Below are positions 1-9,439 of a DNA stretch of 64,000 nt, piece by piece. A model generated the notes under the pieces. The model saw nothing but the letters and a program-made list of their open reading frames with translations. It searched no databases and was not told the origin of the DNA. How positions within the stretch are numbered: position 1 is the stretch's first letter; each line of letters starts with the position of its first letter. The stretch lies in assembly GCF_001466665.1 (NCBI RefSeq), contig NZ_KQ758903.1, positions 369,684 through 433,683 of the forward strand, given 5' to 3'. A program made the translations under genes and the position numbers. Source of the stretch: Dehalogenimonas alkenigignens. GTDB taxonomy: Bacteria; Chloroflexota; Dehalococcoidia; Dehalococcoidales; Dehalococcoidaceae.

Positions 1-2527
1 CCTGGCGGGAAGACCAGGCCGGGGTGGTGGCGGCGAAGTCATAGGAGAATAGACCACCGGTGGCTTCAGTAGCCCAAACGACATCATTGGAGCCGGTCCG
101 GAAAGCAACCATCAGGCTGGTGGCGCCGGTGAGGGCGGCAGTCGAGGTTGTCCAGGTGGCGCCGAGGTCGGTGGACTTGGACAGGCGGCCCTGATCGGTG
201 CCGACTACCAGAGCGGTGCCGTCGGACGAGCGGGCCATGGAGGTGATGTTACCAGTGGTGCCGCCGGTGGGGGCAGCGATGGTAACGTTGGTCCAGGTGA
301 AGCCGTTGTCAAGGGTCTTGGTCACGACGCCGGAGTTGCCGCCGACGACGTAAACATTCTTGTCAAGGACGATCAGGGTGTTGGCAACAACCGGGGTGGC
401 TCCACCGGGAGCGACGAGTTGAGCGGTGAAGAGGGTACCGTTGTTGTTGGAGACCATGATCTTGTTGTTGGTGCCCTTGGTGGTGAAGACAACAGTCTGG
501 TCGGTGGCGTAGTTGGGCGACAGGCGGAGCATGTTGATGGCGGCGGCATCAGTGCCGCTGAAGTAAACGCGCTCCCAGTTGTCGCCGGTCTTGCGCCACA
601 GGCTGTTGGCATAAACGGTGGTGCCGGCAGTAACCGCGGCTGCCAGGCTGATGGGTGAGGTGGTCGAGGCGGTAGCAGTGGTCAGGGCAAAGGTGCCAGC
701 AGCGGCCACAGCGCCGGTCTGGGTGATGGTGGCGGTGGGATTAGCGGTGTCCATGGTGACGTTAACCGGGAAGGCATCGACACCGAAAGTGTAGGTGCCG
801 TTACCAGTGGCCGCACCAGTGACGGTGACGGCGCCAGCGGTCAGGGTGATGGCGATAGAACCAGCCACGACACCCGGGGTAGCGCTAGCGGCATCGGGCA
901 GGCTGAAAGAGCCAACACCGGGCAGAACAGCCGGGGGAACAACGATAGCGTTAGCGGTGCCGAGAAGATCCTCAACAACAGCTAACACAACGGAACCGGC
1001 GCCCAAACCCTGAATATCAATCGAGCCACTGGTTCCAGCGGCTGTAGCGGTCAGGGTAGCTGAATCACCGGCGCCAAGGAAGATGACGTTGCCTACAATG
1101 GCTGCACCAGCGCTAGAGCCGGCATTAATAGCGGCACTAACCGAACCGGTAGCAACATTGAAGGTAGCAGTTAAACCATCGGTCGCATGACCATTAGTAA
1201 TGGTCAGCTTGTCAGCCGCGATAGCGGTACTAGTGGTATTACCAGTAGCGGTGAAAGAACCGGCGGGAGAAGAACCGACGCCGGCAGTCGCGCGGCTGGT
1301 GGCCAGCCAGGTGACGGTGGAAGTGGCAGCCATGTCGTTGATGGCCGAGAATGAATCATTCAGCAGGCTAACGGCGCTGAAGTTCTTGGCCTGGTCAACG
1401 CTCAGGCTGAAACCGGACTGGTCGTTCTGGGCCAAGCCCATGCCGCCCTGGAGAGCGTAGGCAACACCAGAGGTGGCGAAGTCGCTCTTGAGGGCGACCA
1501 TGGTCATGCCAGCGAAGGGGGTCAGCTTCTTGGCAGCGGTGAAGTTGGCGCCGCCGTCAGTGCTGAGGAAAGCCTTGCCATTGGAAGTGCCGGCAAAGAT
1601 GGTGGCGCCGGAGAAGGTGCCAAGAACATCAATGCTGACAACCGGCTGGGCAGTACCGAAGAAGGGCAGCTGCAGGATGGACGGGGTGGAGGCATTGCCC
1701 ATCACGCGGTAGACGCCGCCGTTGGTGCCGTTAAGGCCGGCATAGAAGAACGGAGCGGTGGACATGTTGAAGTCAGACGGGAAATCAATGGAAACGACAG
1801 TGTTGTCGGTGGCAGCAACAATCTGAACATCTTTAAGAGTGGTGTTGAAGCCGAAGCCATTAACGGAGAAGCTAGCGATGGGGGCTGCACCAGCAGCCTT
1901 TTTGATGACGATAATGCCCAGGTCAGTGGCGAAGTTGGGGGAAAGCTTGAGGGCTTGGACATTAAAGCCAGCGGTGTTCAGGAAGGCGGTGGCGTCGAAG
2001 ACGGGGAAGAGTTCGCCTTCGTTCTGGTAGAAGACGCCGTTGCCAGTACCAATGAACACCTTGTAGCTGCCGCCGGCGAGGGCGGCGCCGATGGCGGTGA
2101 TAGTGCCAGCGGCAGTGCCGCGGTTGGCGAAGGTGGCGCCGCTATCGGTGGACTTGTACAGGGTGGCTCCCTGGGCGACGTAAACAACGTTCGCCTCGTT
2201 GGGGGAGCAGAAGACGGCGGTGGCGGCCTGGGTCTGGTCCGGCAGGTTGGCCATGGTCCAGGAGCGGCCGCCGTTGGTGGACTTAATCAGTTTGTACTGA
2301 TTGCTGGAGTGATTGACCTGAGCATAAGCGTAAAGGGTGCCGTCAATGCCCATGGTCATGAAACCGGTCTGGAGATAGTCGTTGGGCATGACTTCGCCGG
2401 TGTGAGCCGGTACGGAGACCGCGCTCCAGGCGTTGTCAGCAGCGCTGACAGGAACAGCCGCGATCAGCATGCTGGCCGCGATGGCTACTGTCAACACGAC
2501 GCTAAAGATTTTGTTTAACTTTTTCAT
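1..2527 (-). CDS. Secreted Asp-box (BNR) repeat surface protein, S-layer candidate (3' end outside window)
   Basis: At least 842 codons are open on the minus strand, and the C-terminus lies beyond the window start. It begins with a clear signal peptide (residues 1-29: MKKLNKIF, a hydrophobic core, then cleavage near VSA-A). Several Asp-boxes of the S-x-D-x-G-x-x-W/F type follow: STNGGRSW (about 83-90), STDSGATF (about 126-133), and further copies STDGGANF, SNNNGTLF, TLDNGFTW and STDLGATW. These mark beta-propeller blades as in sialidase and sortilin folds. The middle is rich in Thr, Ala, Gly and Val with no Asp-boxes. The ATG follows the SD-like GAAAGGTC. Abundant cell-surface proteins of Dehalococcoidia have this make-up, so an S-layer role is inferred. 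Catalytic activity cannot be claimed from Asp-boxes. Confidence 0.8.
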   Translation of the reverse strand, partial: MKKLNKIFSVVLTVAIAASMLIAAVPVSAADNAWSAVSVPAHTGEVMPNDYLQTGFMTMGIDGTLYAYAQVNHSSNQYKLIKSTNGGRSWTMANLPDQTQAATAVFCSPNEANVVYVAQGATLYKSTDSGATFANRGTAAGTITAIGAALAGGSYKVFIGTGNGVFYQNEGELFPVFDATAFLNTAGFNVQALKLSPNFATDLGIIVIKKAAGAAPIASFSVNGFGFNTTLKDVQIVAATDNTVVSIDFPSDFNMSTAPFFYAGLNGTNGGVYRVMGNASTPSILQLPFFGTAQPVVSIDVLGTFSGATIFAGTSNGKAFLSTDGGANFTAAKKLTPFAGMTMVALKSDFATSGVAYALQGGMGLAQNDQSGFSLSVDQAKNFSAVSLLNDSFSAINDMAATSTVTWLATSRATAGVGSSPAGSFTATGNTTSTAIAADKLTITNGHATDGLTATFNVATGSVSAAINAGSSAGAAIVGNVIFLGAGDSATLTATAAGTSGSIDIQGLGAGSVVLAVVEDLLGTANAIVVPPAVLPGVGSFSLPDAASATPGVVAGSIAITLTAGAVTVTGAATGNGTYTFGVDAFPVNVTMDTANPTATITQTGAVAAAGTFALTTATASTTSPISLAAAVTAGTTVYANSLWRKTGDNWERVYFSGTDAAAINMLRLSPNYATDQTVVFTTKGTNNKIMVSNNNGTLFTAQLVAPGGATPVVANTLIVLDKNVYVVGGNSGVVTKTLDNGFTWTNVTIAAPTGGTTGNITSMARSSDGTALVVGTDQGRLSKSTDLGATWTTSTAALTGATSLMVAFRTGSNDVVWATEATGGLFSYDFAATTPAWSSRQ

Positions 2528-2600
2528 TTCGACCTTTCGGTTAACCTTTCAATATATTTTATGGTTATTGTCTATCGGTTTTGGTTATTTCCCTTAGACT

Positions 2601-2654
2601 ATGGGGTGGCAATGGTTGCTGTTTTTGCCTTGCGGCTCATCTTTCTAATCCCAT
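2601..2654 (-). promoter_or_regulatory. Structured RNA element in the leader of the Asp-box protein gene
   Basis: On the minus strand an outer stem (ATGGG at 2654-2650 with CCCAT at 2605-2601) encloses two hairpins. The first is GCC-GCAA-GGC (2636-2627), with a GNRA tetraloop. The second is GCAA-CCA-TTGC (2619-2609). Together they form a small three-way junction about 75 nt before the start codon. It could stabilise the mRNA, control translation or bind a ligand. I do not recognise it as a known riboswitch class. Confidence 0.35.
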
Positions 2655-2723
2655 CACCTGCCTTTCTTAATTAATCTAACAAATATGCGTAAAGCCAAGC
2701 AGTGCACGGACTTATACCTGCAC

Positions 2724-2750
2724 TAGTATCAATGATACCACGCGTGTCAA
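2724..2750 (-). promoter_or_regulatory. Possible promoter of the Asp-box protein gene
   Basis: A perfect TTGACA (2750-2745) is followed by ATACTA at 15 nt spacing; GATACT would lie at 14 nt. The spacing is short, so the -10 choice is uncertain. Use of this promoter would give a 5' leader of about 190 nt. The rest of 2756-2914 shows no gene that I can support. Confidence 0.3.
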
Positions 2751-2914
2751 TAGGTTTAGACCAGCTTCATGGGGGTACGATGGTACCGATTTGCGGTAGC
2801 CATCTTCAGGTAATATAACGGGCGGCGGGGCGGAGTGTTAGGGACGAAGATATTATGTAGAGTGATTGGCAGTACAGTCAGACGCTGATAAACAATCAGA
2901 TACAGGTCGGATCG

Positions 2915-2958
2915 GATTGCCACGGACTTGCCCTTCAAGGCAAGTCCTCGCAAAGACA
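2915..2958. repeat. GATTGC...TCGCAA-flanked hairpin repeat, copy 1
   Basis: The flanks are GATTGCCACG on the left and TCGCAAAGACA on the right. Between them lies a perfect 9-bp inverted repeat (GGACTTGCC / GGCAAGTCC, loop of 6). The same flanks recur at 45449-45483 with a different hairpin core. Confidence 0.6.
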
Positions 2959-2993
2959 GGCTAGAAAGACGCCGGGTGGTGCCCTCACCCTAC

Positions 2994-3019
2994 CCTCTCC
3001 CGCGAGGCCGCGGGAGAGG
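2994..3019 (-). terminator. rho: Long GC-rich hairpin after rho
   Basis: A perfect 11-bp inverted repeat (CCTCTCCCGCG / CGCGGGAGAGG, loop AGGC) starts 7 nt after the rho stop codon. No T-run follows on the minus strand, so it may protect the 3' end or be a palindromic repeat rather than an intrinsic terminator. Confidence 0.45.
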
Positions 3020-3025
3020 AGTTGC

Positions 3026-4375
3026 CTACTCTTTGCCGCGCTGGAGGTTATCCAGGAACTCCACGTTGTTGCGGGATTTCTTGAGCTTGTCCAGGACGCG
3101 CTCGGTGACCTCGGCGAAGTGGGTGGCGTCATCGGCGATGAGGGCGACCATACGGCGCAGCAGCTGCACCTGGCGGAAGGTGGTGTCCGACATCAAAAGC
3201 TCCTCGCGGCGGGTGCCGGAGCGGGGAATGTCGAAGGCGGGGAAAATCCTGCGCTCGGCCAGGCGGCGGTCGAGGTGGAGCTCCATGTTGCCGGTGCCCT
3301 TGAATTCTTCATATATAAGATCGTCCATGCGCGAGCCGGTGTCCACCAGGCAGGTGGCGATGATGGTCAGCGAACCGCCCTCGGCGGTGTTGCGCGCGGC
3401 GCCGAAGAACTTCTTGGCCGGGTGCAGGGCGACCGGGTCGAGGCCGCCGGACAGAGTGCGGCCTGACGGCGGCATGGCCAGGTTGTAGGCGCGGGTGAGG
3501 CGGGTGATGCCGTCAAGGAGGATGAGCACATCCTTGCCGGACTCCACCATGCGCTTGGCGCGCTCAAGGGCCAGCTCGGCGACGCGGGTCTGGTTCTCCA
3601 CCGCCTCGTCGAAGGTGGCGGCCATGACCTCGCCCTTCACGGAGCGGCGCATATCGGTGACCTCTTCCGGCCGCTCGCCGATGAGGACGACCATCAGGTG
3701 GATATCGTTATAGTTGCCGGTGGCGGCGTTGGCGATGTTTTTGAGGAGCATCGTCTTGCCGGCTTTAGGCGGGGAGACGATCATGCCGCGCTGGCCGCGG
3801 CCGATGGGGGCGATGAGATTGATGAGGCGGGTCGAAAGCTGGAGGGGTTCGATCTCCAGGTTGATCATCTTGTCCGGGAAGGTCGGCGTCAAGGAGCCGA
3901 AGTGCGGCCGCTGCTTGGCGACGTCCGGGTTGAGATCGTTGATGGCCTCGACCCGGAGCAGCGAATAGTACTTTTCACCCGGCTTGGCGTGCCGCGACTG
4001 GCCGATGATCATATCGCCGGTCCGCAGGCCGAAGCGGCGGATCTGGGACTGGGAGATGTAAATGTCCGAGTTTGACGGCAGGAGAGAAGCCTGGCGCAGG
4101 AAGCCGTAGCCGTCCGGCATGATCTCCAGGATGCCGGAGCAGAAGATGTTGCCCTGCTGCTCGGTGGAGGCCTGCAGCAGCCGCAGCACGATCTCCTGCT
4201 TTTTGGCGCCGGTGACGCCGGTGAGCTTCATCCGCTTGGCCAGCTCCAGCAGGTCTTCCCGGCTCATCGTCTCCAGGGTGGACAGGCCCAGCGGCGGAGG
4301 CGGCGGCGGCGGGGCGGGGGGCTCCGGGCGGACTTCCACCGGTTCGATGCTGTTGATGGGATCGATTTCGGACAT
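3026..4375 (-). CDS. rho: Transcription termination factor Rho
   Basis: This is the hexameric RNA-dependent ATPase that ends transcription and can release RNA polymerase from untranslated RNA. At 449 residues it is close to the usual Rho length. A Pro-rich N-terminal tail (about 16-30) precedes the Rho_N helical domain (about 32-70) and the OB-fold RNA-binding domain (about 75-150). Walker A is PPKAGKT (202-208), Walker B LILLDGITR (284-292), and the secondary RNA-binding loop contains LSGGLDP. The conserved block GTGNMELHLDR (361-370) is intact. It is the last gene of pyrG-transaldolase-rho, 15 nt after the transaldolase gene. The polyproline tail is unusual but lies outside the conserved domains. 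Confidence 0.97.
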   Translation of the reverse strand: MSEIDPINSIEPVEVRPEPPAPPPPPPPLGLSTLETMSREDLLELAKRMKLTGVTGAKKQEIVLRLLQASTEQQGNIFCSGILEIMPDGYGFLRQASLLPSNSDIYISQSQIRRFGLRTGDMIIGQSRHAKPGEKYYSLLRVEAINDLNPDVAKQRPHFGSLTPTFPDKMINLEIEPLQLSTRLINLIAPIGRGQRGMIVSPPKAGKTMLLKNIANAATGNYNDIHLMVVLIGERPEEVTDMRRSVKGEVMAATFDEAVENQTRVAELALERAKRMVESGKDVLILLDGITRLTRAYNLAMPPSGRTLSGGLDPVALHPAKKFFGAARNTAEGGSLTIIATCLVDTGSRMDDLIYEEFKGTGNMELHLDRRLAERRIFPAFDIPRSGTRREELLMSDTTFRQVQLLRRMVALIADDATHFAEVTERVLDKLKKSRNNVEFLDNLQRGKE

Positions 4376-4390
4376 GGAACTCTCCTAAAA

Positions 4391-5056
4391 TTACTGGTTC
4401 GAAGCGCCGCTTGTTTTCCAGTCGGCTAAAAACCGTTCGATGCCGATATCGGTCAGCGGGTGCTTCAGCATCTGTTCAAGTACTTTATAAGGTATGGTGG
4501 CGATATGGGCGCCCATCCTGGCCGCCTGGACGCAGTGCAGCGGGTGGCGGATGGAGGCGGCGATGACCTCGGTTTTAAACTCATAGTTGCTGTAAATATC
4601 GAGGATATCCTTGACCAGCGCCATGCCGTCATGGCCGATGTCGTCCAACCGGCCGACGAACGGGCTGACGAAGGCGGCGCCGGCGTGGGCGGCCAGCAGC
4701 GCCTGGTTGGCGGAGAAGCACAGCGTCATATTGACCCGAATGCCGCTGTCAGCCAGTTCACGCGTCGCCTGGAGGCCTTCCGCCGAGGTCGGCAGTTTGA
4801 CCACCACGTTCTCCGGCGCCCACTTGAAAAAGCGTTTGCCATCGGCCGCCATCTGGGCGGCGGTGTCGCTGACCACTTCGACGGAGATGGGAGCGCCGGC
4901 GGGGATGATCGCGGCGATCTGGCGCACCACCGACTGGTAATCCTTGTGGCCTTCTTTGGCAACGAGCGACGGGTTGGTGGTCACGCCGTGCACCACACCC
5001 ATGGCGGCGCCTTTTCTGATTTCGGCGATGTTGGCGGTATCGAGGAACAGCTTCAT
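4391..5056 (-). CDS. Small transaldolase / fructose-6-phosphate aldolase family protein
   Basis: A TIM-barrel Schiff-base aldolase of the short TalC/Fsa type, 221 residues, a typical length. Landmarks are MKLFLDTANI with Asp6, VTTNPSL (about 25-31), the Schiff-base lysine in VVVKLP (Lys87), TLCFSANQALLAAHAGA and SPFVGRLDDIG. It transfers dihydroxyacetone units in the non-oxidative pentose phosphate pathway, or cleaves fructose 6-phosphate. Sequence alone does not separate the two activities; family members in bacteria without a classical transaldolase usually act as transaldolase. The start follows the SD AGGAG. It lies 48 nt after pyrG, probably in one transcript. Confidence 0.9.
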   Translation of the reverse strand: MKLFLDTANIAEIRKGAAMGVVHGVTTNPSLVAKEGHKDYQSVVRQIAAIIPAGAPISVEVVSDTAAQMAADGKRFFKWAPENVVVKLPTSAEGLQATRELADSGIRVNMTLCFSANQALLAAHAGAAFVSPFVGRLDDIGHDGMALVKDILDIYSNYEFKTEVIAASIRHPLHCVQAARMGAHIATIPYKVLEQMLKHPLTDIGIERFLADWKTSGASNQ

Positions 5057-5104
5057 TGAAAACTCCTGCTGAAATTAAAAAGTAATACGGCGCGGTCTAA
5101 ATTT

Positions 5105-6742
5105 CTATTCGGCTGCAAGCGGCAGCGCCGCCTGCGACCCCTCCCGCAGCACGTCTTTGGCGGCGCCGATGAAGTCCCGGAACAGCGGCTGCGGCTTGCC
5201 GGGCCGCGAGGTGAACTCCGGGTGGAACTGGCAGGCCACCATCCACGGGTGATCGGCCAGTTCGCAAACTTCCACCAGCTTGCGGTCCGGCGACAGGCCG
5301 GAGAAGACCATGCCGGCGGCGCGGTAGCTGTCGAGGTAGCGGTTGTTGAACTCGAAGCGGTGGCGGTGACGTTCATAGACGAGCTCTTTGCCGTAGGCCG
5401 CGGCGGCTTTAGTACCGGGCACTACCTGGCACGGCCAGTTGCCGAGTCTCATGGTGCCGCCCTTGCCGCAAACCACCTTCTGTTCCGGCATGATGTCGAT
5501 GACCGGGTGAGCGGTACCGGCGTCGAACTCGGTGGAGTTGGCTCGGGCGGCCGACAGCACGTGGCGGCCGAACTCGATGACCATGATCTGCAGGCCCAGG
5601 CACAGGCCGAAGTAGGGCACTTTATGAACGCGGGCGTACTTGGCGGCCTTGATCATGCCTTCGATGCCGCGGTCGCCGAAGCCGCCGGGGACGATAATGC
5701 CCTGGGCATGCTCCAGCAGCTTTTCGCCGCCGGGGCGCTCCAGGTCTTCCGACTGCACCCAGTCAATCTGGAGCTTGCGGCCGTGATGCATGGCGGCGTG
5801 GGTGAGCGCTTCCCGCACCGAGTAATAGGCGTCTTTCAGTTCGACGTATTTGCCGACCAGGGCGATGCGGACGGTGTCGCAGGCGCCGCTGAAGCAGGAT
5901 ACCATTTCCCGCCACGAGTCGAGCTGCGGCGGGTGGGCTTTCAGATCCAATTTGCGGACCATGAAGTCGCCCAGGCCTTCGGATTCCAGCACCAGGGGTA
6001 CTTCATAGATGGAATTGACCGTCGGGCAGAAGATGACCGCTTCGCGGTCAACGTCGCAGAAGAGCGAGATTTTGTCGCGGATGGCTTCGGGGATGGAAAT
6101 ATCAGAGCGGCAGACGATAACGTCCGGCTGAATGCCGATGCGCCGCAGTTCGTTGACGCTGTGCTGGGTCGGTTTGGTCTTGAGCTCCTGGGTAGGTCCT
6201 ATATAAGGAAGAAGGGTCACATGGACGTACAGCACGTTGTCGCGGCCGACGTCCTTGCGCATCTGGCGGATCGCCTCAAGGAAGGGCTGGCCTTCGATAT
6301 CGCCGACGGTTCCGCCGACCTCGATAAGGAGTACGTCAGCTTTGGATTTATCCGCCAGTTTGCGGAAGCGGTCTTTGATCTCGCCGGTCAAATGGGGCAC
6401 CACCTGGATGGTGCCGCCCAGAAAATCGCCGCGCCGTTCTTTGGCGATGACGGCTGAGTACACCTGGCCTGAGGTGGTGTTGGATTCCGCGGTCAGGTCA
6501 ATATCGATGAACCGTTCATAGTTGCCCAGATCGAGATCGGTTTCCGCGCCGTCGCCGGTGACAAAAACCTCGCCGTGCTGGTAGGGGGACATGGTGCCGG
6601 GGTCGACGTTTAAGTATGGATCCAGCTTCTGGACGGAGACGGAAATACCGCGGCTCTTAAGAACGGTGCCGATGCTGGCGACGGTGATGCCCTTGCCGAC
6701 CGAGCTGACCACGCCGCCGGTAACAAAGATGTATTTAGTCAT
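5105..6742 (-). CDS. pyrG: CTP synthase
   Basis: It converts UTP to CTP using ATP and glutamine, the last step of de novo pyrimidine synthesis. At 545 residues it is full length. The N-terminal synthetase domain opens with [16 protein letters not shown] (P-loop) and carries [19 protein letters not shown]. The C-terminal class I glutamine amidotransferase domain has the nucleophile in FGLCLGLQ (near 380) and the His-Glu pair in [10 protein letters not shown] (near 517). It is the first gene of the operon and is preceded by a near-perfect promoter (6819-6855). The 77-nt leader starts with GGGC, which is of interest for CTP-sensing control. Confidence 0.97.
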   Translation of the reverse strand: MTKYIFVTGGVVSSVGKGITVASIGTVLKSRGISVSVQKLDPYLNVDPGTMSPYQHGEVFVTGDGAETDLDLGNYERFIDIDLTAESNTTSGQVYSAVIAKERRGDFLGGTIQVVPHLTGEIKDRFRKLADKSKADVLLIEVGGTVGDIEGQPFLEAIRQMRKDVGRDNVLYVHVTLLPYIGPTQELKTKPTQHSVNELRRIGIQPDVIVCRSDISIPEAIRDKISLFCDVDREAVIFCPTVNSIYEVPLVLESEGLGDFMVRKLDLKAHPPQLDSWREMVSCFSGACDTVRIALVGKYVELKDAYYSVREALTHAAMHHGRKLQIDWVQSEDLERPGGEKLLEHAQGIIVPGGFGDRGIEGMIKAAKYARVHKVPYFGLCLGLQIMVIEFGRHVLSAARANSTEFDAGTAHPVIDIMPEQKVVCGKGGTMRLGNWPCQVVPGTKAAAAYGKELVYERHRHRFEFNNRYLDSYRAAGMVFSGLSPDRKLVEVCELADHPWMVACQFHPEFTSRPGKPQPLFRDFIGAAKDVLREGSQAALPLAAE

Positions 6743-6818
6743 CCAAAAGCATGCTCGAATTTATGAATGGGATTTGGTGTGTCATGCGGAATAGCTGCGG
6801 GGCGGACTCGTTCAAGCC

Positions 6819-6855
6819 CGTGCCGTATTATAGATTCAGGGATTTGGGTTGTCAA
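6819..6855 (-). promoter_or_regulatory. pyrG: Consensus sigma-70 type promoter of pyrG with GGGC start
   Basis: TTGACA (6855-6850), a 17-nt spacer and TATAAT (6832-6827) match the consensus exactly. A 7-nt discriminator leads to GGGCTT beginning at 6819, the best-placed purine start. The promoter begins about 30 nt after the T-run of the upstream clp terminator. Confidence 0.85.
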
Positions 6856-6885
6856 CACCTTTGCGGAAGCGGTCATGCCTGCTTA

Positions 6886-6925
6886 GAAAAACTTAGCCGG
6901 CAGCCGCTTCCCAGGGCTGCCGGCT
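6886..6925 (-). terminator. Intrinsic terminator of the dnaJ-hspR-clp operon
   Basis: An 11-bp GC-rich stem (AGCCGGCAGCC / GGCTGCCGGCT, 6925-6895) with a 9-nt loop is followed on the minus strand by AAGTTTTT. It starts 18 nt after the clp stop codon and insulates the clp operon from the pyrG promoter. Confidence 0.85.
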
Positions 6926-6943
6926 CTCAATACTGACAACGCC

Positions 6944-9439
6944 TTACCCGGCCGGGTCAGCTTTAGCGTTGCGGCGCTTTTTGGGGCTGACTTTAACCGG
7001 GGGAGCTTCATCGCTCTTGGGTTTGAAGGTCAGGCCGTCGGCTTCAACGTCGACGATGACGGTGGAACCTTCTTTGAAGTCGCCCTTCAGAATGCGCGTC
7101 GCCAGCGGGTTCTCGACATGTTTTTCAATGGCGCGGCGCAGCGGCCGGGCGCCGTAAACCGGGTCGTACCCCACTTTCGCCAGCCATCCTTTTGCCGACT
7201 CGGTGATCTCCAGCCCGATTTCCAGGTCTTCCAGCCTCTGTTCGACTTCCCGGGCCATCAGGTCAACGATATGCCGCAACTGCTCCTGGCCAAGTTCGTG
7301 GAAGACGATGATCTCATCGACCCGGTTCAAAAACTCCGGCCTGAACGCCTTGCGCACTTCGGCCATGACCTTGTCACGCATGCGGTCATAGTTTTCTCTG
7401 CCGTCGCCGCCGGCGGCGGTGACAAAGCCGAGTTTAGATTCCCGCCGGATAGTTTCAACGCCGGCGTTGCTCGTCATGATCACCACGGTGTTCTTAAAGT
7501 CAACCGTTCGGCCGTGGCCGTCGGTCAGGCGGCCGTCGTCCAGCAGCTGCAGCAGGGCGTTGAAGACTTCCGGGTGGGCTTTCTCAATTTCATCCAGCAG
7601 GATGACCCGGTAAGGCCGCTTTCTAACCGCCTCGGTAAGCTGGCCGCCCTCTTCGAAGCCGATATAGCCGGGCGGGGCGCCGATCATGCGCGACACGGTA
7701 TGCCGCTCCTGGTATTCCGACATGTCGATGCGGACCATGGCCGTGTCGTCACCGAACAGGAACCAGGCCAGCGAACGCGCCAGTTCGGTCTTGCCGACGC
7801 CGGTCGGCCCCAGGAAAAGGAAACTGCCGATGGGGCGGCGCGGATCTTTGAGGCCAGCCCGGGAGCGGCGGATGGCCTCGGAGATGGCGACCACGGCTTC
7901 GTTCTGGTCAACGAACCTTTCGTGAATGCGGTCTTCCATGTGCACCAGCTTCTGGGCTTCCGCCTCCAGCATCTGGGACACCGGGATGCCGGTGGCGGCG
8001 GCGATAAGGCCGGCGATATGTTCGGCGCTGACTTCCCCGGATATCTTTTCTCTGGCGACCCAGGCTTCTCGTTCTTTTTTATATTCGTCGTCAAGGCGAA
8101 GCCGCTCGCTCCGGGCATTGGCGGCGGCGGGGTAATCATTACGCTGGGAGGCGGCTTCTTCCTCTGACTGCAGCTGCTGCACTTTGTTCTCCAGTTCGCG
8201 GATAGCCGGAGGGGTGCTCTCCAGATCCAATCGCAGCTTGGAGGCAGCTTCATCAATCAGGTCTATGGCCTTGTCAGGCAGATGCCGGTCGGTGACATAA
8301 CGCTGGGATAAACGGACCGCGGCATCCAGCGCTTCGTCGGAGATTTTGATTTTATGGTGAGCTTCGTACCGGGGCCTCAAACCTTTGAGAATTTCGATAG
8401 CGTCTTCGATGCCGGGTTCGTCAACGAACACCGGCTGCAGGCGCCGCTCCAGAGCTTTGTCTTTTTCAATATATTTGCGGTAATCATCCGAGGTGGTAGC
8501 GCCGATAACCTGCAGCTCGCCCCGGGCCAGCGCCGGTTTCAGCATATTGCTGGCATCGAGGGCCCCCTCAGTCGCCCCGGCGCCGACCAGGGTGTGTATC
8601 TCATCGATGAAGAGGATAATCTCACCCTGAGATGAGCGGGCTTCGTCCATCACCGCCTTCAGCCGTTCTTCAAATTCACCCCGGAATTTGGCTCCGGCCA
8701 ATAGCGCGCCCATATCAAGGGCGACAACCCTGCGCCCTTTCAACGACGAGGGAACGTCTCCGGAGACGATTTTCAGGGCAACGCCCTCGGCTATCGCGGT
8801 TTTACCGACGCCGGCTTCACCGACGATGACAGGATTATTTTTGGTCCGCCGGGTGATGATCTGCATCACCCGCCTGATTTCCGCCTCCCGGCCGATCACG
8901 GGATCCAGCCTGCCCTGTTCGGCCATCTCATTCAGATCACGCGAATATTTAGCCAACGAACGGTATTTACTCTCGGCCCGGGCGTCGGTCACCCGGTGGC
9001 TGCCGCGAATCTTCTGCAGCGCGATATAAACCTTCTCTTTATCGATGCCGAAGCTTCTCAGAATAGCCGCCGAAACGCCTTTCGCCTCGCTGGCGATAGC
9101 GATGAATATATGCTCGGTCCCAATGAATTCATCCTTCAGTCGCTGTGCCTCCTGAGAAGCCTCCAGCCCAACCTGCTGGATCCGCGGCGTGGGATAGATC
9201 TGCTGGGCGTCGTAGCCCAGTTTGGGAACCTTGGACAGCACGGCATCAACCTCGGTTTTTATGGCGTCAGCATCGGCGCCGAGTTCTTTGATTATCTCTC
9301 CGACCAGGCCTTTCTCCTGCCCGAGCAACGCCAGCAGCAGATGTTCGACATCCCACTGGTTATGCTGGTACTGGCGAACCAGCTGTTGCGAGGAAGCGAC
9401 TGCCTCCTGCGCCTGTTCGGTGAATTTTTCCTGTCGCAT
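6944..9439 (-). CDS. Hsp100/Clp ATPase, ClpC-like with LGF loop
   Basis: An 831-residue double AAA+ unfoldase. The N-terminal Clp repeat domain (about 1-145) precedes AAA-1 (Walker A GEAGVGKT 207-214, Walker B LFIDE about 276-280) and AAA-2 (Walker A GPTGVGKT 544-551, LLDE about 614-617). The middle domain is short (about 405-465), as in ClpC, whereas ClpB has a long coiled-coil arm. An LGF tripeptide at 670-672 sits where ClpC and ClpA bind ClpP. The N-terminus and the HspR context resemble ClpB loci, so annotation pipelines may call it clpB. I favour a ClpP-partner unfoldase. It overlaps hspR by one base (TAATG). The Lys/Pro-rich C-terminal tail is an extra. Confidence 0.9.
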   Translation of the reverse strand: MRQEKFTEQAQEAVASSQQLVRQYQHNQWDVEHLLLALLGQEKGLVGEIIKELGADADAIKTEVDAVLSKVPKLGYDAQQIYPTPRIQQVGLEASQEAQRLKDEFIGTEHIFIAIASEAKGVSAAILRSFGIDKEKVYIALQKIRGSHRVTDARAESKYRSLAKYSRDLNEMAEQGRLDPVIGREAEIRRVMQIITRRTKNNPVIVGEAGVGKTAIAEGVALKIVSGDVPSSLKGRRVVALDMGALLAGAKFRGEFEERLKAVMDEARSSQGEIILFIDEIHTLVGAGATEGALDASNMLKPALARGELQVIGATTSDDYRKYIEKDKALERRLQPVFVDEPGIEDAIEILKGLRPRYEAHHKIKISDEALDAAVRLSQRYVTDRHLPDKAIDLIDEAASKLRLDLESTPPAIRELENKVQQLQSEEEAASQRNDYPAAANARSERLRLDDEYKKEREAWVAREKISGEVSAEHIAGLIAAATGIPVSQMLEAEAQKLVHMEDRIHERFVDQNEAVVAISEAIRRSRAGLKDPRRPIGSFLFLGPTGVGKTELARSLAWFLFGDDTAMVRIDMSEYQERHTVSRMIGAPPGYIGFEEGGQLTEAVRKRPYRVILLDEIEKAHPEVFNALLQLLDDGRLTDGHGRTVDFKNTVVIMTSNAGVETIRRESKLGFVTAAGGDGRENYDRMRDKVMAEVRKAFRPEFLNRVDEIIVFHELGQEQLRHIVDLMAREVEQRLEDLEIGLEITESAKGWLAKVGYDPVYGARPLRRAIEKHVENPLATRILKGDFKEGSTVIVDVEADGLTFKPKSDEAPPVKVSPKKRRNAKADPAG

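Noticed and set aside
1955-2518. A 187-codon open frame on the plus strand
   Set aside because: It is the complement of the secreted Asp-box protein, whose signal peptide and repeat motifs are unambiguous.
2601-2654. A cyclic di-GMP (GEMM) riboswitch in the surface-protein leader
   Set aside because: There is only a passing likeness to the GAAAG...CGCAAAGC core. The stems and the conserved tetraloop-receptor pattern do not fit, so I left it as an unnamed structure.
2756-2953. A 65-codon minus-strand frame between the Asp-box gene and rho
   Set aside because: It has no SD and no coding pattern, and it runs into the hairpin repeat.
5222-6457. A 411-codon open frame on the plus strand opposite pyrG
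   Set aside because: It is antisense to a well-conserved CTP synthase and has the Gly/His/Val-rich composition of a GC-codon shadow. The same applies to the plus-strand frame at 7118-8167 opposite clp and the minus-strand frame at 53227-55377 opposite the patatin/ABC genes.
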